Origin: UBA952 sp044361535
GTDB lineage: Bacteria > Bacteroidota > Bacteroidia > Flavobacteriales_D > Crocinitomicaceae
Assembly (NCBI GenBank): GCA_044361535.1
Contig: JBIKIQ010000002.1
Coordinates: forward strand, 1-64,000
Direction: 5' to 3'
Length of the DNA stretch: 64,000 bases
Within the stretch, counting starts at the first letter, position 1; the number at the start of each line of letters is the position of its first letter. The translations under genes were made by a program, and so were the position numbers. The notes under the pieces were generated by a model that had not been told where the DNA came from, did no database searches, and saw nothing but the letters and a program-made list of their open reading frames with translations. Shown here in pieces: positions 17,399 through 26,116 of this stretch.

Positions 17399-17845
17399 AT
17401 GAAAGCCATTATTTCACTACTTTTTTTATCGATTTTTCTTACCTCTTGTGGCAGTTATTCAGAATCTGAAAAAGTAAAATTTGACAGAGAAATTCAGAGT
17501 CTCTTGAAGAAAAACCGCTGGTCTATGGTAAAATCTGAATCAGGCGTATATGAGCAAACCCTAAAAGAGGGTGATGGAAACGAAATTCATTTGGGCGATG
17601 TTATAATTGTGGAATATAAAGGTCATTTAAGTAACGGAACTGTTTTTGATAAAACTACGAAGCCAATTGAACTGCCGCTTTCGTCCTTAATTGCAGGATG
17701 GAAAGAAGTTTTGGTAGGTAAAAAAGTGGGTTGTGAAACTCGTTTTATTTGTCCTCCTCACATGGCTTATGGTAGGTCCGTGAGAGATAGAATACCTGAA
17801 AATTCAATTCTTATATTTGAAGTTAACGTTATTGGTATAAAATAA
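17399..17845 (+). CDS. FKBP-type peptidyl-prolyl isomerase lipoprotein
   Basis: A 148-residue lipoprotein: a signal sequence ending in lipobox FLTSC (Cys near residue 17), then a single FKBP domain (about residues 55-148). Recognisable FKBP elements are VEYKGHLSNGTVFDKT, GWKEVLVGKKVGCETRF, the PPHMAYG loop and NSILIFEVNVIGI at the end. It should assist folding of envelope proteins by cis-trans proline isomerisation. Its own promoter and terminator make it a monocistronic unit convergent with rpsA. Confidence 0.93.
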   Translation: MKAIISLLFLSIFLTSCGSYSESEKVKFDREIQSLLKKNRWSMVKSESGVYEQTLKEGDGNEIHLGDVIIVEYKGHLSNGTVFDKTTKPIELPLSSLIAGWKEVLVGKKVGCETRFICPPHMAYGRSVRDRIPENSILIFEVNVIGIK

Positions 17846-17878
17846 AAACGGCTGCTTTGTTAAAAGCAGCCGTTTAAA
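17846..17878. terminator. Bidirectional terminator between FKBP gene and rpsA
   Basis: A perfect 13-bp stem (AAACGGCTGCTTT 17846-17858, AAAGCAGCCGTTT 17863-17875) with a GTTA loop. A/T-rich ends on both sides let it serve both convergent genes. Confidence 0.9.
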
Positions 17879-17893
17879 ACTATTCAAATTGGA

Positions 17894-19684
17894 TTAGTTT
17901 CCTTTCTCCATTTTCTCTTTCAATTCAGCAAGTGCATCAATATCACCTAAAGTTGATTTTTCAGATGTTTGATTTACTGCTTTCACTGCGTTGTCCGTTG
18001 CTGAACCACCTTTAGCTCCTTTTTTCGGAGTAGCAGGCTTATCAGTTCCTTCTTCAAACAATCTAGTATGAGAAACAACGATTTTCTTAGCTTCTTTGTT
18101 GAACTCGATCACTTTGAACTCTAAAGTTTCTTCAACCTTTGCTTGAGAACCATCTTCTTTCTTCAAGTGTTTTGCTGGACAAATTCCTTCAACTCCGTAT
18201 GGAAGAGAAACGATACCAGATTTATCTTTCATATCGATAATAGTTCCTTGGTGTACCGATCCTTCTCCAAAAGTAGTTTCAAATACATCCCATGGATTTT
18301 CTTCCAATTGTTTGTGACCTAAAGAAATTCTTCGGCTATCACGATCAATTTCCAAAACTACAACTTCCATTTCATCGCCTACTTTGCAGAACTCAGATGG
18401 ATGTTTGATTTTCTTTTGCCAAGAAAGGTCTGAAATATGAATCAATCCATCAACACCTTCTTCCAATTCAACGAATACGCCGAAGTTTGTAAAGTTTCTA
18501 ACTTTTGCTTGATGTTTAGAGCCAACTGAATATTTCGCTTCAATCGCAGTCCATGGATCTGGCATTAATTGTTTGATACCTAAAGACATTTTTCTTTCCT
18601 CTCTATCTAGAGTCAAGATCAATGCTTCAACTGTATCACCAACTTTCATGAAATCTTGTGCAGAACGTAAATGTTGTGACCAGCTCATTTCTGAAACGTG
18701 AATCAATCCTTCAACACCCGGAGCGATTTCGATAAAGGCACCGTAATCAGCCATAACTACAACTTTTCCAGATACTTTATCACCTACATTTAAGTTAGTG
18801 TCTAACGCATCCCATGGATGTGGTTGTAATTGTTTCAATCCAAGTGCAATTCGTTTTTTATCATCATCAAAATCAAGAATTACTACATTCAATTTTTGAT
18901 CTAATTCAAGCATTTCTTCCGGATGAGTAACACGACCCCAAGAAAGATCTGTGATGTGAATTAAACCATCAACACCACCTAAATCAATGAATACACCGTA
19001 AGAAGTAACGTTTTTAACAATACCTTCCAATACTTGACCTTTCTCAAGACCAGAGATGATTTGTTTTTTCTGCTCTTCAAGTTCAGCTTCAATAAGTGCT
19101 TTGTGAGATACAACGACATTTCTAAATTCTTCGTTGATTTTCACAACTTTAAATTCCATGTTTTTACCAACGTAAACGTCGTAATCACGAATTGGCTTAA
19201 CGTCAATTTGAGAACCTGGCAAAAACGCCTCTATTCCGAAAACATCAACGATTAATCCACCTTTAGTACGACATTTTACATATCCAGTGATAATTTCACC
19301 TGAACGTAAAACATCATTTACGCGAATCCATGCCTTGTGCATACGAGCTGTTCTGTGAGAAACAACCAATTGACCTGTTTTGTCTTCTTGGCATTCTACA
19401 TATACATCTACCGTATCACCAACTTTTAGATCAGCGTTGTAACGGAATTCATTTGAAGGAACAACTCCTTCAGATTTGTACCCTAGGTTGATAATTACTT
19501 CTTTTTTCGTAATCATCATTACCGTACCTTCAATTACTTCTTTTTCATTGATTGATGTAAGGGTTTTTTCATAACGATCAGATAATTCAGAACGTTCGAT
19601 TTGAGTATATCCCTGTAATTCAAGGGATTCCCAGTTAAAATCTGCAATTCCTTCAGTAGGTGCAGTTGCTTTAGATTTTGCCAT
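17894..19684 (-). CDS. rpsA: 30S ribosomal protein S1
   Basis: Ribosomal protein S1 (596 aa), which binds mRNA at the ribosome. Six S1 (OB-fold) domains can be counted, roughly at residues 45-115, 125-200, 215-285, 300-375, 385-460 and 475-545. Domains 3-5 are the most canonical, with YGVFIDLGGVDGLIHITDLSW-like cores. The C-terminal tail is Lys/Ala/Gly-rich and low in complexity, as often seen in this phylum. Its leader of about 90 nt is the longest well-supported leader here and holds two hairpins. Confidence 0.97.
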   Translation of the reverse strand: MAKSKATAPTEGIADFNWESLELQGYTQIERSELSDRYEKTLTSINEKEVIEGTVMMITKKEVIINLGYKSEGVVPSNEFRYNADLKVGDTVDVYVECQEDKTGQLVVSHRTARMHKAWIRVNDVLRSGEIITGYVKCRTKGGLIVDVFGIEAFLPGSQIDVKPIRDYDVYVGKNMEFKVVKINEEFRNVVVSHKALIEAELEEQKKQIISGLEKGQVLEGIVKNVTSYGVFIDLGGVDGLIHITDLSWGRVTHPEEMLELDQKLNVVILDFDDDKKRIALGLKQLQPHPWDALDTNLNVGDKVSGKVVVMADYGAFIEIAPGVEGLIHVSEMSWSQHLRSAQDFMKVGDTVEALILTLDREERKMSLGIKQLMPDPWTAIEAKYSVGSKHQAKVRNFTNFGVFVELEEGVDGLIHISDLSWQKKIKHPSEFCKVGDEMEVVVLEIDRDSRRISLGHKQLEENPWDVFETTFGEGSVHQGTIIDMKDKSGIVSLPYGVEGICPAKHLKKEDGSQAKVEETLEFKVIEFNKEAKKIVVSHTRLFEEGTDKPATPKKGAKGGSATDNAVKAVNQTSEKSTLGDIDALAELKEKMEKGN

Positions 19685-19703
19685 GTGGCTTAAAAGTTTT
19701 GTA

Positions 19704-19765
19704 TTTCAGATTCTCTACAACTCTGAAAGGTTATTTTACATTGCTATTTAAAATAGAGAAATAGC
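19704..19765 (-). promoter_or_regulatory. Two stem-loops in the rpsA leader
   Basis: Within the predicted rpsA 5' leader, TTTCAGA (19704-19710) pairs with TCTGAAA (19722-19728), and GCTATTT (19743-19749) pairs with AAATAGC (19759-19765). In E. coli, S1 represses its own synthesis through leader hairpins. Similar control here is only inferred. Confidence 0.45.
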
Positions 19766-19778
19766 GTTTTTCGGGGTG

Positions 19779-19786
19779 CAAAGGTA
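19779..19786 (-). promoter_or_regulatory. rpsA promoter -7 box
   Basis: On the minus strand TACCTTTG fits TAnnTTTG. A TTG at 19808-19806 lies 19 bp upstream, within the normal spacing for the -33 element. The start point would be near 19775. Confidence 0.7.
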
Positions 19787-19868
19787 GTGAAAACTATTGA
19801 ATATTCAAGTATTTGAAACAAAAATTAGTTCAAATTCAATTTTACATTGTCAACTTAAAAATAAGTTG

Positions 19869-19876
19869 TTTATTTG
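19869..19876 (+). promoter_or_regulatory. Candidate promoter of small lipoprotein gene
   Basis: TTTATTTG has one mismatch to TAnnTTTG and is preceded, after 19 bp, by TTG at 19847-19849. The leader to the ATG at 19902 would be about 22 nt. Confidence 0.45.
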
Positions 19877-19901
19877 CGTTCGAAAACTTTAAAAATTATT
19901 T

Positions 19902-20195
19902 ATGAAAAAATTGATTTTGTGTGCCTCTGCGGCGCTAGTAATGTTGGCTTCATGTGGTAAGTCAGAAGTTTGTAACTGTGTTGATGAAACAGTTTCTGCA
20001 ATGAAAGAAATGAAAGCGGCTAAAGGTGATGAGGCGAAAATGAAAGCAGTTCAAGAGAAATTCAAATCTACAGAAGACAAGTGTAAGAAGTTAGACGAAG
20101 GTAAATCTGATGCTGACAAAAAGAAATTGCAAGAAGAGGCTAAGAAGTGTGAAGGATACGCTGAGATGGAAAAAATCATGAAAGGTGATATGTAA
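19902..20195 (+). CDS. Small Cys/Lys-rich lipoprotein
   Basis: A 97-residue predicted lipoprotein with lipobox MLASC (Cys near residue 19). The mature 78 residues are highly charged and helical, rich in Lys, Glu and Asp. Four further cysteines occur (CNC near residue 25, DKC near 61, KKC near 87), which could pair as disulfides in a small helical bundle. I do not recognise a family. It has its own terminator and is monocistronic. Confidence 0.75.
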   Translation: MKKLILCASAALVMLASCGKSEVCNCVDETVSAMKEMKAAKGDEAKMKAVQEKFKSTEDKCKKLDEGKSDADKKKLQEEAKKCEGYAEMEKIMKGDM

Positions 20196-20240
20196 TAGTT
20201 GAATCAACTAGAAATTTCAAAATAAGGGTTTCGCCCGTAA

Positions 20241-20272
20241 AAATGTCGGAAAATACTTCCGACATTTTTTTT
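20241..20272 (+). terminator. Rho-independent terminator after small lipoprotein
   Basis: AAATGTCGGAA (20241-20251) and TTCCGACATTT (20257-20267) form a perfect 11-bp stem with a 5-nt loop, followed by a T-tract. Confidence 0.9.
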
Positions 20273-20355
20273 GAAAGAATTTTGATTCTTGTAATTTTGA
20301 ACTAGTCTCCTTAGTTAAAGTACTAAATTGATTTACAATTCAATGTTTAAAGGTT

Positions 20356-20799
20356 TTAATTAAATTTTAGATCCTTTTCCATCAAATAATGTTGAATTTC
20401 ACCAAACAAAATATGAGATTTCTCAATTAGTTTATAATCCAATTTATTGTAGAAATTTAAAGCAACCTCACGTGCATGCAAGATAATTTTTGTGTCTCCG
20501 CGCTCAGATGCAACTCTCTCACAAGCTTCCATGATTAATCGGCCGTATCCACGTCCTTGCACAAAAGATTCTACAGCAACAAAACGTACTTGACATTCAA
20601 ATTGTGCAGACTGATCCAAGCGTGCAATTGCCTTAATTTTTTCATCTTCGAATAGCGCAAAGTGCATTCCAGACTCATCACCTTCATTTCGTTCTGATCC
20701 AAGTGGTTGATTCCAAGGTTGACGCAATATCCTGTAGCGTAAATCGTAATATGCTAGCCATTCATCAGGAGATTTTGGGGCTCGTATTTCTATTTTCAT
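20356..20799 (-). CDS. GNAT-family N-acetyltransferase
   Basis: A 147-residue single-domain acyl-CoA-dependent acetyltransferase. The acetyl-CoA binding motif A is visible as VRFVAVESFVQGRGYGRLIMEACE (near residues 72-95; Gln/Arg-x-x-Gly-x-Gly/Ala loop QGRGYG). A C-terminal YNKLDYKL motif follows. The N-terminus RAPKSPDEWLAYYDLRYRILRQPW resembles small uncharacterised GNATs. The substrate is unknown. Its start overlaps the upstream CoA-transferase stop by 4 nt, so the two are co-translated. Confidence 0.88.
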   Translation of the reverse strand: MKIEIRAPKSPDEWLAYYDLRYRILRQPWNQPLGSERNEGDESGMHFALFEDEKIKAIARLDQSAQFECQVRFVAVESFVQGRGYGRLIMEACERVASERGDTKIILHAREVALNFYNKLDYKLIEKSHILFGEIQHYLMEKDLKFN

Positions 20800-21851
20800 T
20801 TGAATGCAATTGAGGTCACGCGTTTTGTAGGTTTACCTGAAATTTCCTCCTCTCGAATAAGAGTTTGAGCTTCATTGTCATCAAAAACCTCTGATAAATT
20901 TTTTATTCGTGCTGCAGGGATAAAGTTTGTATGACATCCATTTAAGAGAAGTGTAGAATTCACTAATGATATCCGATTTTGAATTATTTGTGCTAAGTCA
21001 GTTCTGTTTTTTACGCGATTTTGATTGGTTTTGAATCGAAGGTCATCCAATAATTCAGGCAATTCTAATAAGGTTGTAAATTTTTCAAAATGTTGGTCAC
21101 TACCAATTGCAAATGTCACTAAAATCTCATCTTTTGTTTTGAAAATCTCCCCATATGGAGCAATATTTGGATGTAAGCTACCTATTCGCTCAGGGATATG
21201 ATTTTCCATCAAAAAATTTGACGCTTGATTGGCTAAGCTTGAAAGTGCAGCGTCATACAATGAAACGCTTACTTTTCTTCCTTTTTGGGAAGAAATACGA
21301 TCTATCAGCCCAACTAAAATTCCTTCTTTGAGTTGATGCGCAGCTAAAACGTCAATTAATGCAACGGGCATTTTTACCGGACCTGAATCAGGTGTGCCAT
21401 TCATGGACATAAAACCTGTTTCTGCTTGAAGAATTAAATCATATGCAATTCTGTCGCTGTCTTCCCCAAAACCACTGATTTTTCCAATGATTAATTTCGG
21501 GAACTTTTCAAGTAAAATTTCAGATGTTAAACCAAATTTCTTTTCTGAGCTTTTTTTGAAATTGGTTAGCAAAATATCGGCCTCCTCCAAAAGAGTCATC
21601 AATTCATTCAATTGGTCAGTCTTAGAAAAATCTAATTCCAAATATTTTTTTCGATAATTGACCGAGGAAAAATAGGCGCTAATTGTTGATTCTGGATTTT
21701 CGGTAGGTAACTTCCAAGAGCGAGTTACATCTGGAAATTGAGGGCTTTCTATTTTAATAACTTCTGCGCCTAATTCCGCAAAAAAAGTTCCAACAGATGG
21801 ACCAGCCAAGACAGTTGAAAGATCAATTATTTTTAAATCTGAAAAATTCAT
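20796..21851 (-). CDS. Class III CoA-transferase (CaiB/BaiF family)
   Basis: A 351-residue family III acyl-CoA transferase or racemase. The N-terminal motif LKIIDLSTVLAGPSVGTFFAELGAEVIKIE is characteristic, and the catalytic Asp is in the YDLILQAETGFMS block (near residue 141). Enzymes of this family move CoA between carboxylic acids or epimerise 2-methylacyl-CoA; which reaction applies cannot be read. At 351 residues it is at the short end of the family. It is translationally coupled to the GNAT gene. Confidence 0.88.
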   Translation of the reverse strand: MNFSDLKIIDLSTVLAGPSVGTFFAELGAEVIKIESPQFPDVTRSWKLPTENPESTISAYFSSVNYRKKYLELDFSKTDQLNELMTLLEEADILLTNFKKSSEKKFGLTSEILLEKFPKLIIGKISGFGEDSDRIAYDLILQAETGFMSMNGTPDSGPVKMPVALIDVLAAHQLKEGILVGLIDRISSQKGRKVSVSLYDAALSSLANQASNFLMENHIPERIGSLHPNIAPYGEIFKTKDEILVTFAIGSDQHFEKFTTLLELPELLDDLRFKTNQNRVKNRTDLAQIIQNRISLVNSTLLLNGCHTNFIPAARIKNLSEVFDDNEAQTLIREEEISGKPTKRVTSIAFK

Positions 21852-21901
21852 GTGCTAAACTGTAATGTTGTCATTGCTAAAGAACCTGCAATGGTCAAGT
21901 A

Positions 21902-22198
21902 TTATTGTTTCGCCGAAGCCAAAACGTATTTCAAAATCATTGCCTCTTGATTCGAATCCAATTTTGCTTTTTTAGCCATGTCAGGAACGATTCGTTCCCA
22001 TTGTTTTACTGTATATTTTTCTCTCGCTTGAAGCGCATGACAAGATCCGCAGTTATTTGTATACAAATTGGCTGCTTCCACTTCATTGTATTCAATTGGA
22101 GAAATTATTGAGGTTTCAGTTACAGCAGAAACGGTTTCTTTTGAACAAGAAACTAATGTAACTAATACAATTCCAACTGGTAATATTACTTTATTCAT
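21902..22198 (-). CDS. Small c-type cytochrome lipoprotein
   Basis: A 98-residue exported protein with lipobox LVSC (Cys near residue 18) and one haem-c attachment site CGSCH (near residue 50). Met75 in VPDMAKK is a plausible axial ligand. The haem domain is minimal at about 55 residues. It overlaps the 3' end of rlpA by 4 nt, so expression is coupled to a cell-wall gene. Its electron partner is not evident here. Confidence 0.85.
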   Translation of the reverse strand: MNKVILPVGIVLVTLVSCSKETVSAVTETSIISPIEYNEVEAANLYTNNCGSCHALQAREKYTVKQWERIVPDMAKKAKLDSNQEAMILKYVLASAKQ

Positions 22199-22557
22199 TT
22201 TTTTTCTACTATTTCGAGGGTTACTGGAGTTAATCCTGCTTTTATAAAATTTAATTGTTTTGCTGCTCCGAGCGTTAGATCAATTACTCTTGTTGAGCTT
22301 TTTGGCAATCTATCATTTATTTTTACAACAACGACTGAATCATTTTTCAGATTTGTTACTTTAACAATGGTTCCAAATTTCAGTGTTTTATGTGCCGCTG
22401 TCAAACTATCATTGCGTAATATCTCCCCTGAGGCTGTTTTTCTTCCTTCAAATGACTTGCCGTAATAACTTGCTGTCCCTTTTTCTAAACTATCTTTCGA
22501 AAAGGAAAGTAATATTATTGTTGAACAAAAAATCAAGCTTTGTTTAAATTTTCTCAT
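22195..22557 (-). CDS. rlpA: RlpA-like double-psi beta-barrel protein
   Basis: A 120-residue exported protein with signal peptide (residues 1-18) and an RlpA domain. Diagnostic features are GTASYYGKSFEGRKTASGE near residue 25, TAAHKTLKFGTIVKVTNL near residue 50 and VKINDRLP...RVIDLTLGAAKQL near residues 75-98. RlpA proteins bind and in some species cleave naked septal glycan. There is no SPOR domain. The ATG at 22557 is chosen because a -7 box ends at 22561; an in-frame ATG at 22584 would lie upstream of that box. The mRNA may be leaderless. Confidence 0.88.
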   Translation of the reverse strand: MRKFKQSLIFCSTIILLSFSKDSLEKGTASYYGKSFEGRKTASGEILRNDSLTAAHKTLKFGTIVKVTNLKNDSVVVVKINDRLPKSSTRVIDLTLGAAKQLNFIKAGLTPVTLEIVEKK

Positions 22558-22560
22558 TAG

Positions 22561-22568
22561 CAAATGTA
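22561..22568 (-). promoter_or_regulatory. -7 box abutting the rlpA start
   Basis: Minus-strand TACATTTG fits TAnnTTTG, and only 3 nt separate it from the rlpA ATG at 22557. The predicted start point falls on the start codon. Confidence 0.6.
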
Positions 22569-22666
22569 ATTCTATTTCCATCATTTGGCAATAACCTAGG
22601 TTAATATCACAAAATACATTTCTTTTTTAAGTAATTTCGTTAACTAAATATTTTTAACCATAAGTC

Positions 22667-23668
22667 TTGAGAGTCGTTTTAAGTTTTCTTTTTAGTTTAT
22701 GCTTGACGATGACTATTTTCAGTCAGAATAGACTATCAGTTATTGATACGAATTACGTTTACGACCTGCCATTTAATACTTCTAAGAAAGTTTTAATCAT
22801 TCAAGGGTATAATGGCAGCTACTCACACAAAGGGGAATTTTCGCTCGATTTTCGTCTGAAAAAAGGAAGTCTGGTATGTGCCTCACGAGAAGGAATTGTG
22901 CATAAAATCAAAGATGAATTCAAAAAAGGTGGTCCAAAAAAGAAATACTTGAGTAAAGGGAATCATATTATTATCAAGCATTCTGATGGGACTTATGCAG
23001 CTTATTGGCATTTGGGTCATAAAGGAGTATTGGTACAGCCTGGAGATACAATAAAGAAAGGTGAAATTATTGGTTTTTCAGGAAATACAGGTTATTCTTC
23101 TTGGCCACATTTACATTTTGATGTGTACTACTTTTTAAATGGCAAACAAGTAACAATTCCTACAAAATTTGAGACAAACAAAGGAATATGTGAATTGAAA
23201 GTTTACCGTAAATACAGTAAGCCAAAATCAATTCAATACCAGAATTCTACACTACTACTGCCAAAGAATATCGATAAGATCGAATACCATTTCCAAGATG
23301 CCTCTGTTCCACCCGAGTACCACAGAAGTTACAGTTGGATCATTACAGAATCAAGTATTCGTTTTGTTGCAAATTCTTACGGAACAATTTTGAAGGATAC
23401 CACGCAACAAATTTCACTTGAAAAATGGGAACAATGTAAAACTGCTTTTTTAAAGTGTGGAATTAAAAATAAAAAAGAAGTGAATCATGAAAAAGGTTGT
23501 ACTGGAGGAACGAGCATTGCCATAAAAACATGGATGAACGAGAAAGAAAACTTCTCTGGCTTAACCTCAAAATGTGGTAGAGAGATCGAAGGAAATTTAA
23601 TGGGAGATACAGAAAAATTTCTAGCAGAAATCAAAGAAGGAATTCATCCCACTTTTTATTCGTATTAG
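22667..23668 (+). CDS. M23-family metallopeptidase (LytM-like)
   Basis: A 333-residue exported peptidase. The signal peptide (VLSFLFSLCLTMTIFSQ) requires the TTG start at 22667; the next Met lies inside it. The M23 zinc site is present: HKGEFSLDFR (His and Asp ligands near residues 52-58), YWHLGHKG and the SSWPHLHFDVY motif near residue 145. The fold should hydrolyse peptide cross-bridges in peptidoglycan or act as a LytM activator. The C-terminal 150 residues have no recognised domain. A near-consensus -7 box (TAATTTCG) lies about 28 nt upstream. It is divergent from rlpA. Confidence 0.88.
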   Translation: MRVVLSFLFSLCLTMTIFSQNRLSVIDTNYVYDLPFNTSKKVLIIQGYNGSYSHKGEFSLDFRLKKGSLVCASREGIVHKIKDEFKKGGPKKKYLSKGNHIIIKHSDGTYAAYWHLGHKGVLVQPGDTIKKGEIIGFSGNTGYSSWPHLHFDVYYFLNGKQVTIPTKFETNKGICELKVYRKYSKPKSIQYQNSTLLLPKNIDKIEYHFQDASVPPEYHRSYSWIITESSIRFVANSYGTILKDTTQQISLEKWEQCKTAFLKCGIKNKKEVNHEKGCTGGTSIAIKTWMNEKENFSGLTSKCGREIEGNLMGDTEKFLAEIKEGIHPTFYSY

Positions 23669-23671
23669 CTT

Positions 23672-25207
23672 TTACTGAAATAAACTTGACCAACTGCATT
23701 TGTTTTGCAATAGGTTGGATAATTCAATTATAGATACACGTTGCTGTTCCATGGTGTCTCTATCGCGAATTGTAACCATATTGTCTTCTAAAGATTGATG
23801 GTCAACCGTAATAGAGTAGGGCGTACCTATGGCATCTTGACGTCGGTAACGCTTTCCAATAGAATCCTTTTCGTCGTATTGTACCATAAAATCGAGTTGA
23901 AGTTTTTGAATGATTTCTCTCGCTTTTTCAGGCAAACCGTCTTTTTTGACTAAGGGCATTACACAGGCTTTATAAGGTGCTAAAGCTGGTGGAATATTTA
24001 GTACAACACGCTCAGTGCCATCATCTAAGGTTTCATTCTTGTAAGATGCACTTAATACGGCTAAAAACATGCGATCTAAACCAATTGAGGTTTCAATAAC
24101 ATATGGAACATAGCTTTGATTCAATTCGGGATCAAAATACTGTAATTTTTTTCCTGAATGTTGCTCGTGCTGTTTTAAGTCGAAGTCGGTTCTAGAATGT
24201 ATACCTTCCAATTCTTTAAAGCCCATTGGAAAATTGAATTCTATATCGCAGGCTGCATTCGCGTAATGTGCCAATTTTAAATGATCATGGTAGCGATATT
24301 TTTCCTCACCTAGTTTGAGTGTACTGTGCCACTTCAAGCGAAATTCTTTCCAGTAGTTGTACCATTTCATTTCCTCACCTGGTCGAACAAAAAATTGCAT
24401 CTCCATCTGCTCAAACTCGCGCATTCTGAAGATAAACTGACGGGCAACAATCTCATTTCTAAAAGCTTTTCCAATTTGAGCAATGCCAAATGGAATTTTC
24501 ATTCTTCCAGATTTTTGTACATTCAAAAAGTTAACAAAAATACCTTGTGCTGTTTCTGGTCTTAAATAAATTGTTGCTGCCTCTCCGGAAACAGAGCCTA
24601 ATTCGGTGGAAAACATCAAGTTGAATTGACGTACTTCGGTCCAGTTTTTAGAACCAGAAATAGGGCAAGTAATTTCCAAATCAACGATTAATTGATAAAC
24701 AGCTTCCAAATCATTCGCCTCTAAGCTTTCTTTCATGCGTTTTTCAACACTGTCAATCTTTTCTTGACTGCGCAACACGTTTGGATTCGTAGCTCTGAAT
24801 TGAACTTCATCGAAATCCGCACCAAATCGTTTGATTCCTTTTTCAACTTCCTTCTCTATTTTTTGGCGTTGTTTTTCAACGTAATCTTCAATTAAAACAT
24901 CTGCGCGGTATCTTTTTTTAGAATCTTTATTGTCAATCAGCGGGTCATTAAATGCATCAACATGTCCAGAAGCTTTCCAAGTAGTTGGATGCATAAAAAT
25001 CGCAGCGTCAATACCTACAATGTTTTCATGCATTTGCACCATAGATTTCCACCAATATGTTTTTATATTGTTTTTCAGTTCAGCACCCAACTGGCCGTAA
25101 TCATAAGTAGCTGATAATCCGTCATAAATTTCAGACGAAGGAAATACAAAGCCATACTCTTTGGCATGGGAAATAATGTCTCTCAGTTTATCTTCACGTT
25201 GTTCCAT
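23672..25207 (-). CDS. glyS: Glycine--tRNA ligase (alpha2 type)
   Basis: A 511-residue class II synthetase of the dimeric type found in eukaryotes and many bacteria, not the alpha2beta2 E. coli form. Class II motif 2 is FRNEIVARQFIFRMREFEQMEM (near residues 248-270), and motif 3 is IGLDRMFLAVL (near residue 378). An anticodon-binding domain ends the protein. The first Met (MEQREDKL) is used. The -7 box lies only 4 nt upstream, so the message is probably leaderless. It converges with the M23 peptidase gene at a 3-nt gap. Confidence 0.96.
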   Translation of the reverse strand: MEQREDKLRDIISHAKEYGFVFPSSEIYDGLSATYDYGQLGAELKNNIKTYWWKSMVQMHENIVGIDAAIFMHPTTWKASGHVDAFNDPLIDNKDSKKRYRADVLIEDYVEKQRQKIEKEVEKGIKRFGADFDEVQFRATNPNVLRSQEKIDSVEKRMKESLEANDLEAVYQLIVDLEITCPISGSKNWTEVRQFNLMFSTELGSVSGEAATIYLRPETAQGIFVNFLNVQKSGRMKIPFGIAQIGKAFRNEIVARQFIFRMREFEQMEMQFFVRPGEEMKWYNYWKEFRLKWHSTLKLGEEKYRYHDHLKLAHYANAACDIEFNFPMGFKELEGIHSRTDFDLKQHEQHSGKKLQYFDPELNQSYVPYVIETSIGLDRMFLAVLSASYKNETLDDGTERVVLNIPPALAPYKACVMPLVKKDGLPEKAREIIQKLQLDFMVQYDEKDSIGKRYRRQDAIGTPYSITVDHQSLEDNMVTIRDRDTMEQQRVSIIELSNLLQNKCSWSSLFQ

Positions 25208-25211
25208 GGTG

Positions 25212-25219
25212 CAAAGATA
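25212..25219 (-). promoter_or_regulatory. -7 box abutting the glyS start
   Basis: Minus-strand TATCTTTG, an exact TAnnTTTG, ends 4 nt before the glyS ATG at 25207. Confidence 0.65.
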
Positions 25220-25261
25220 GTTTTTCTTGAAAGATGTATTACAAAAGTAGGTATAGATTAC

Positions 25262-26116
25262 TTAAAATGACCTTGTGTAGCCAATGAAGGGTATTGCCGG
25301 AATTATGTCTGATATTTGAGGACCGAAAACTAGGCCAAAATCAAATGAATTTTTTGGAGCAAGTAAACGCAAACCTAATATTCCTGTATAATTTGTAGTT
25401 AAACCAACAGGGATGAAATAATTTTCAGTAAGAAGTGCGACATTGTTGCCAACTCTGTGAGTTCCACTTAACATGATCGTAGGTCGGTTGGAAAGCTCAC
25501 CTGCAATTAGCCCGTAACCTGCACCGATTGTTACGTTTGTTTCACTGCTTCCAAATGTGTAAACGCCATAGCCTAAAGTTGATGTACCTTCAGCTGCAAA
25601 ACCTGCCATTATGAATCCGCCTCCTACATGTGAATTTTCAGCTACTTTGAATCCTACCTTGGGTGTTATGAACCAAATTGGACTTCCAAATAAGAGTGAT
25701 ATGAGCTCAACTCCACCTCCGATAGAGAAATTTCTCATAATTCCGTAATTAATAAAATTTGTTGTCAAAAGTACATTTTGATAATAGCCTTTGCCTTTTT
25801 TTATTGGAATAGCTGAAGGGCCAAAGAAGTAGCGAGTTTCATTCGAATTTGGAAAGCGAAATTTGCCTTTATACAAATCTAAATCTATTGAACGGACATT
25901 AGATGAAATCAAGTTTAATGTTCCATTTGTTGTTTCAAGCACAATTGAATTTTGATCTCGCTTAATAATCTTTCCTCTAAATTCATCGCCATTGTTCATT
26001 TTAACAACAACCCGTTCGGAATTTTTGACAGTATCAATGGGTGTTTGTGCGTTGAAATTAGTTGATACTAAAAAAAGTAGAGAGAAAAAAAGATATACTT
26101 TTAATGATTTCATCAT
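25262..26116 (-). CDS. Predicted outer-membrane beta-barrel protein
   Basis: A 284-residue protein with a signal peptide ending FNAQ (near residue 24). Residues 30-75 form a small beta domain (VVKMNNGDEFRGKIIKRDQNSIVLET) resembling Sm-like or DUF2846-type strands often fused to barrels in this phylum. The rest alternates Gly and aromatic residues in short amphipathic strands (IGGGVELISL, VGGGFIMAGF, IGAGYGLI) and ends in Phe, as outer-membrane barrels do. No specific family is recognised. It is separated from gpsA by 191 nt. Confidence 0.7.
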   Translation of the reverse strand: MMKSLKVYLFFSLLFLVSTNFNAQTPIDTVKNSERVVVKMNNGDEFRGKIIKRDQNSIVLETTNGTLNLISSNVRSIDLDLYKGKFRFPNSNETRYFFGPSAIPIKKGKGYYQNVLLTTNFINYGIMRNFSIGGGVELISLLFGSPIWFITPKVGFKVAENSHVGGGFIMAGFAAEGTSTLGYGVYTFGSSETNVTIGAGYGLIAGELSNRPTIMLSGTHRVGNNVALLTENYFIPVGLTTNYTGILGLRLLAPKNSFDFGLVFGPQISDIIPAIPFIGYTRSF

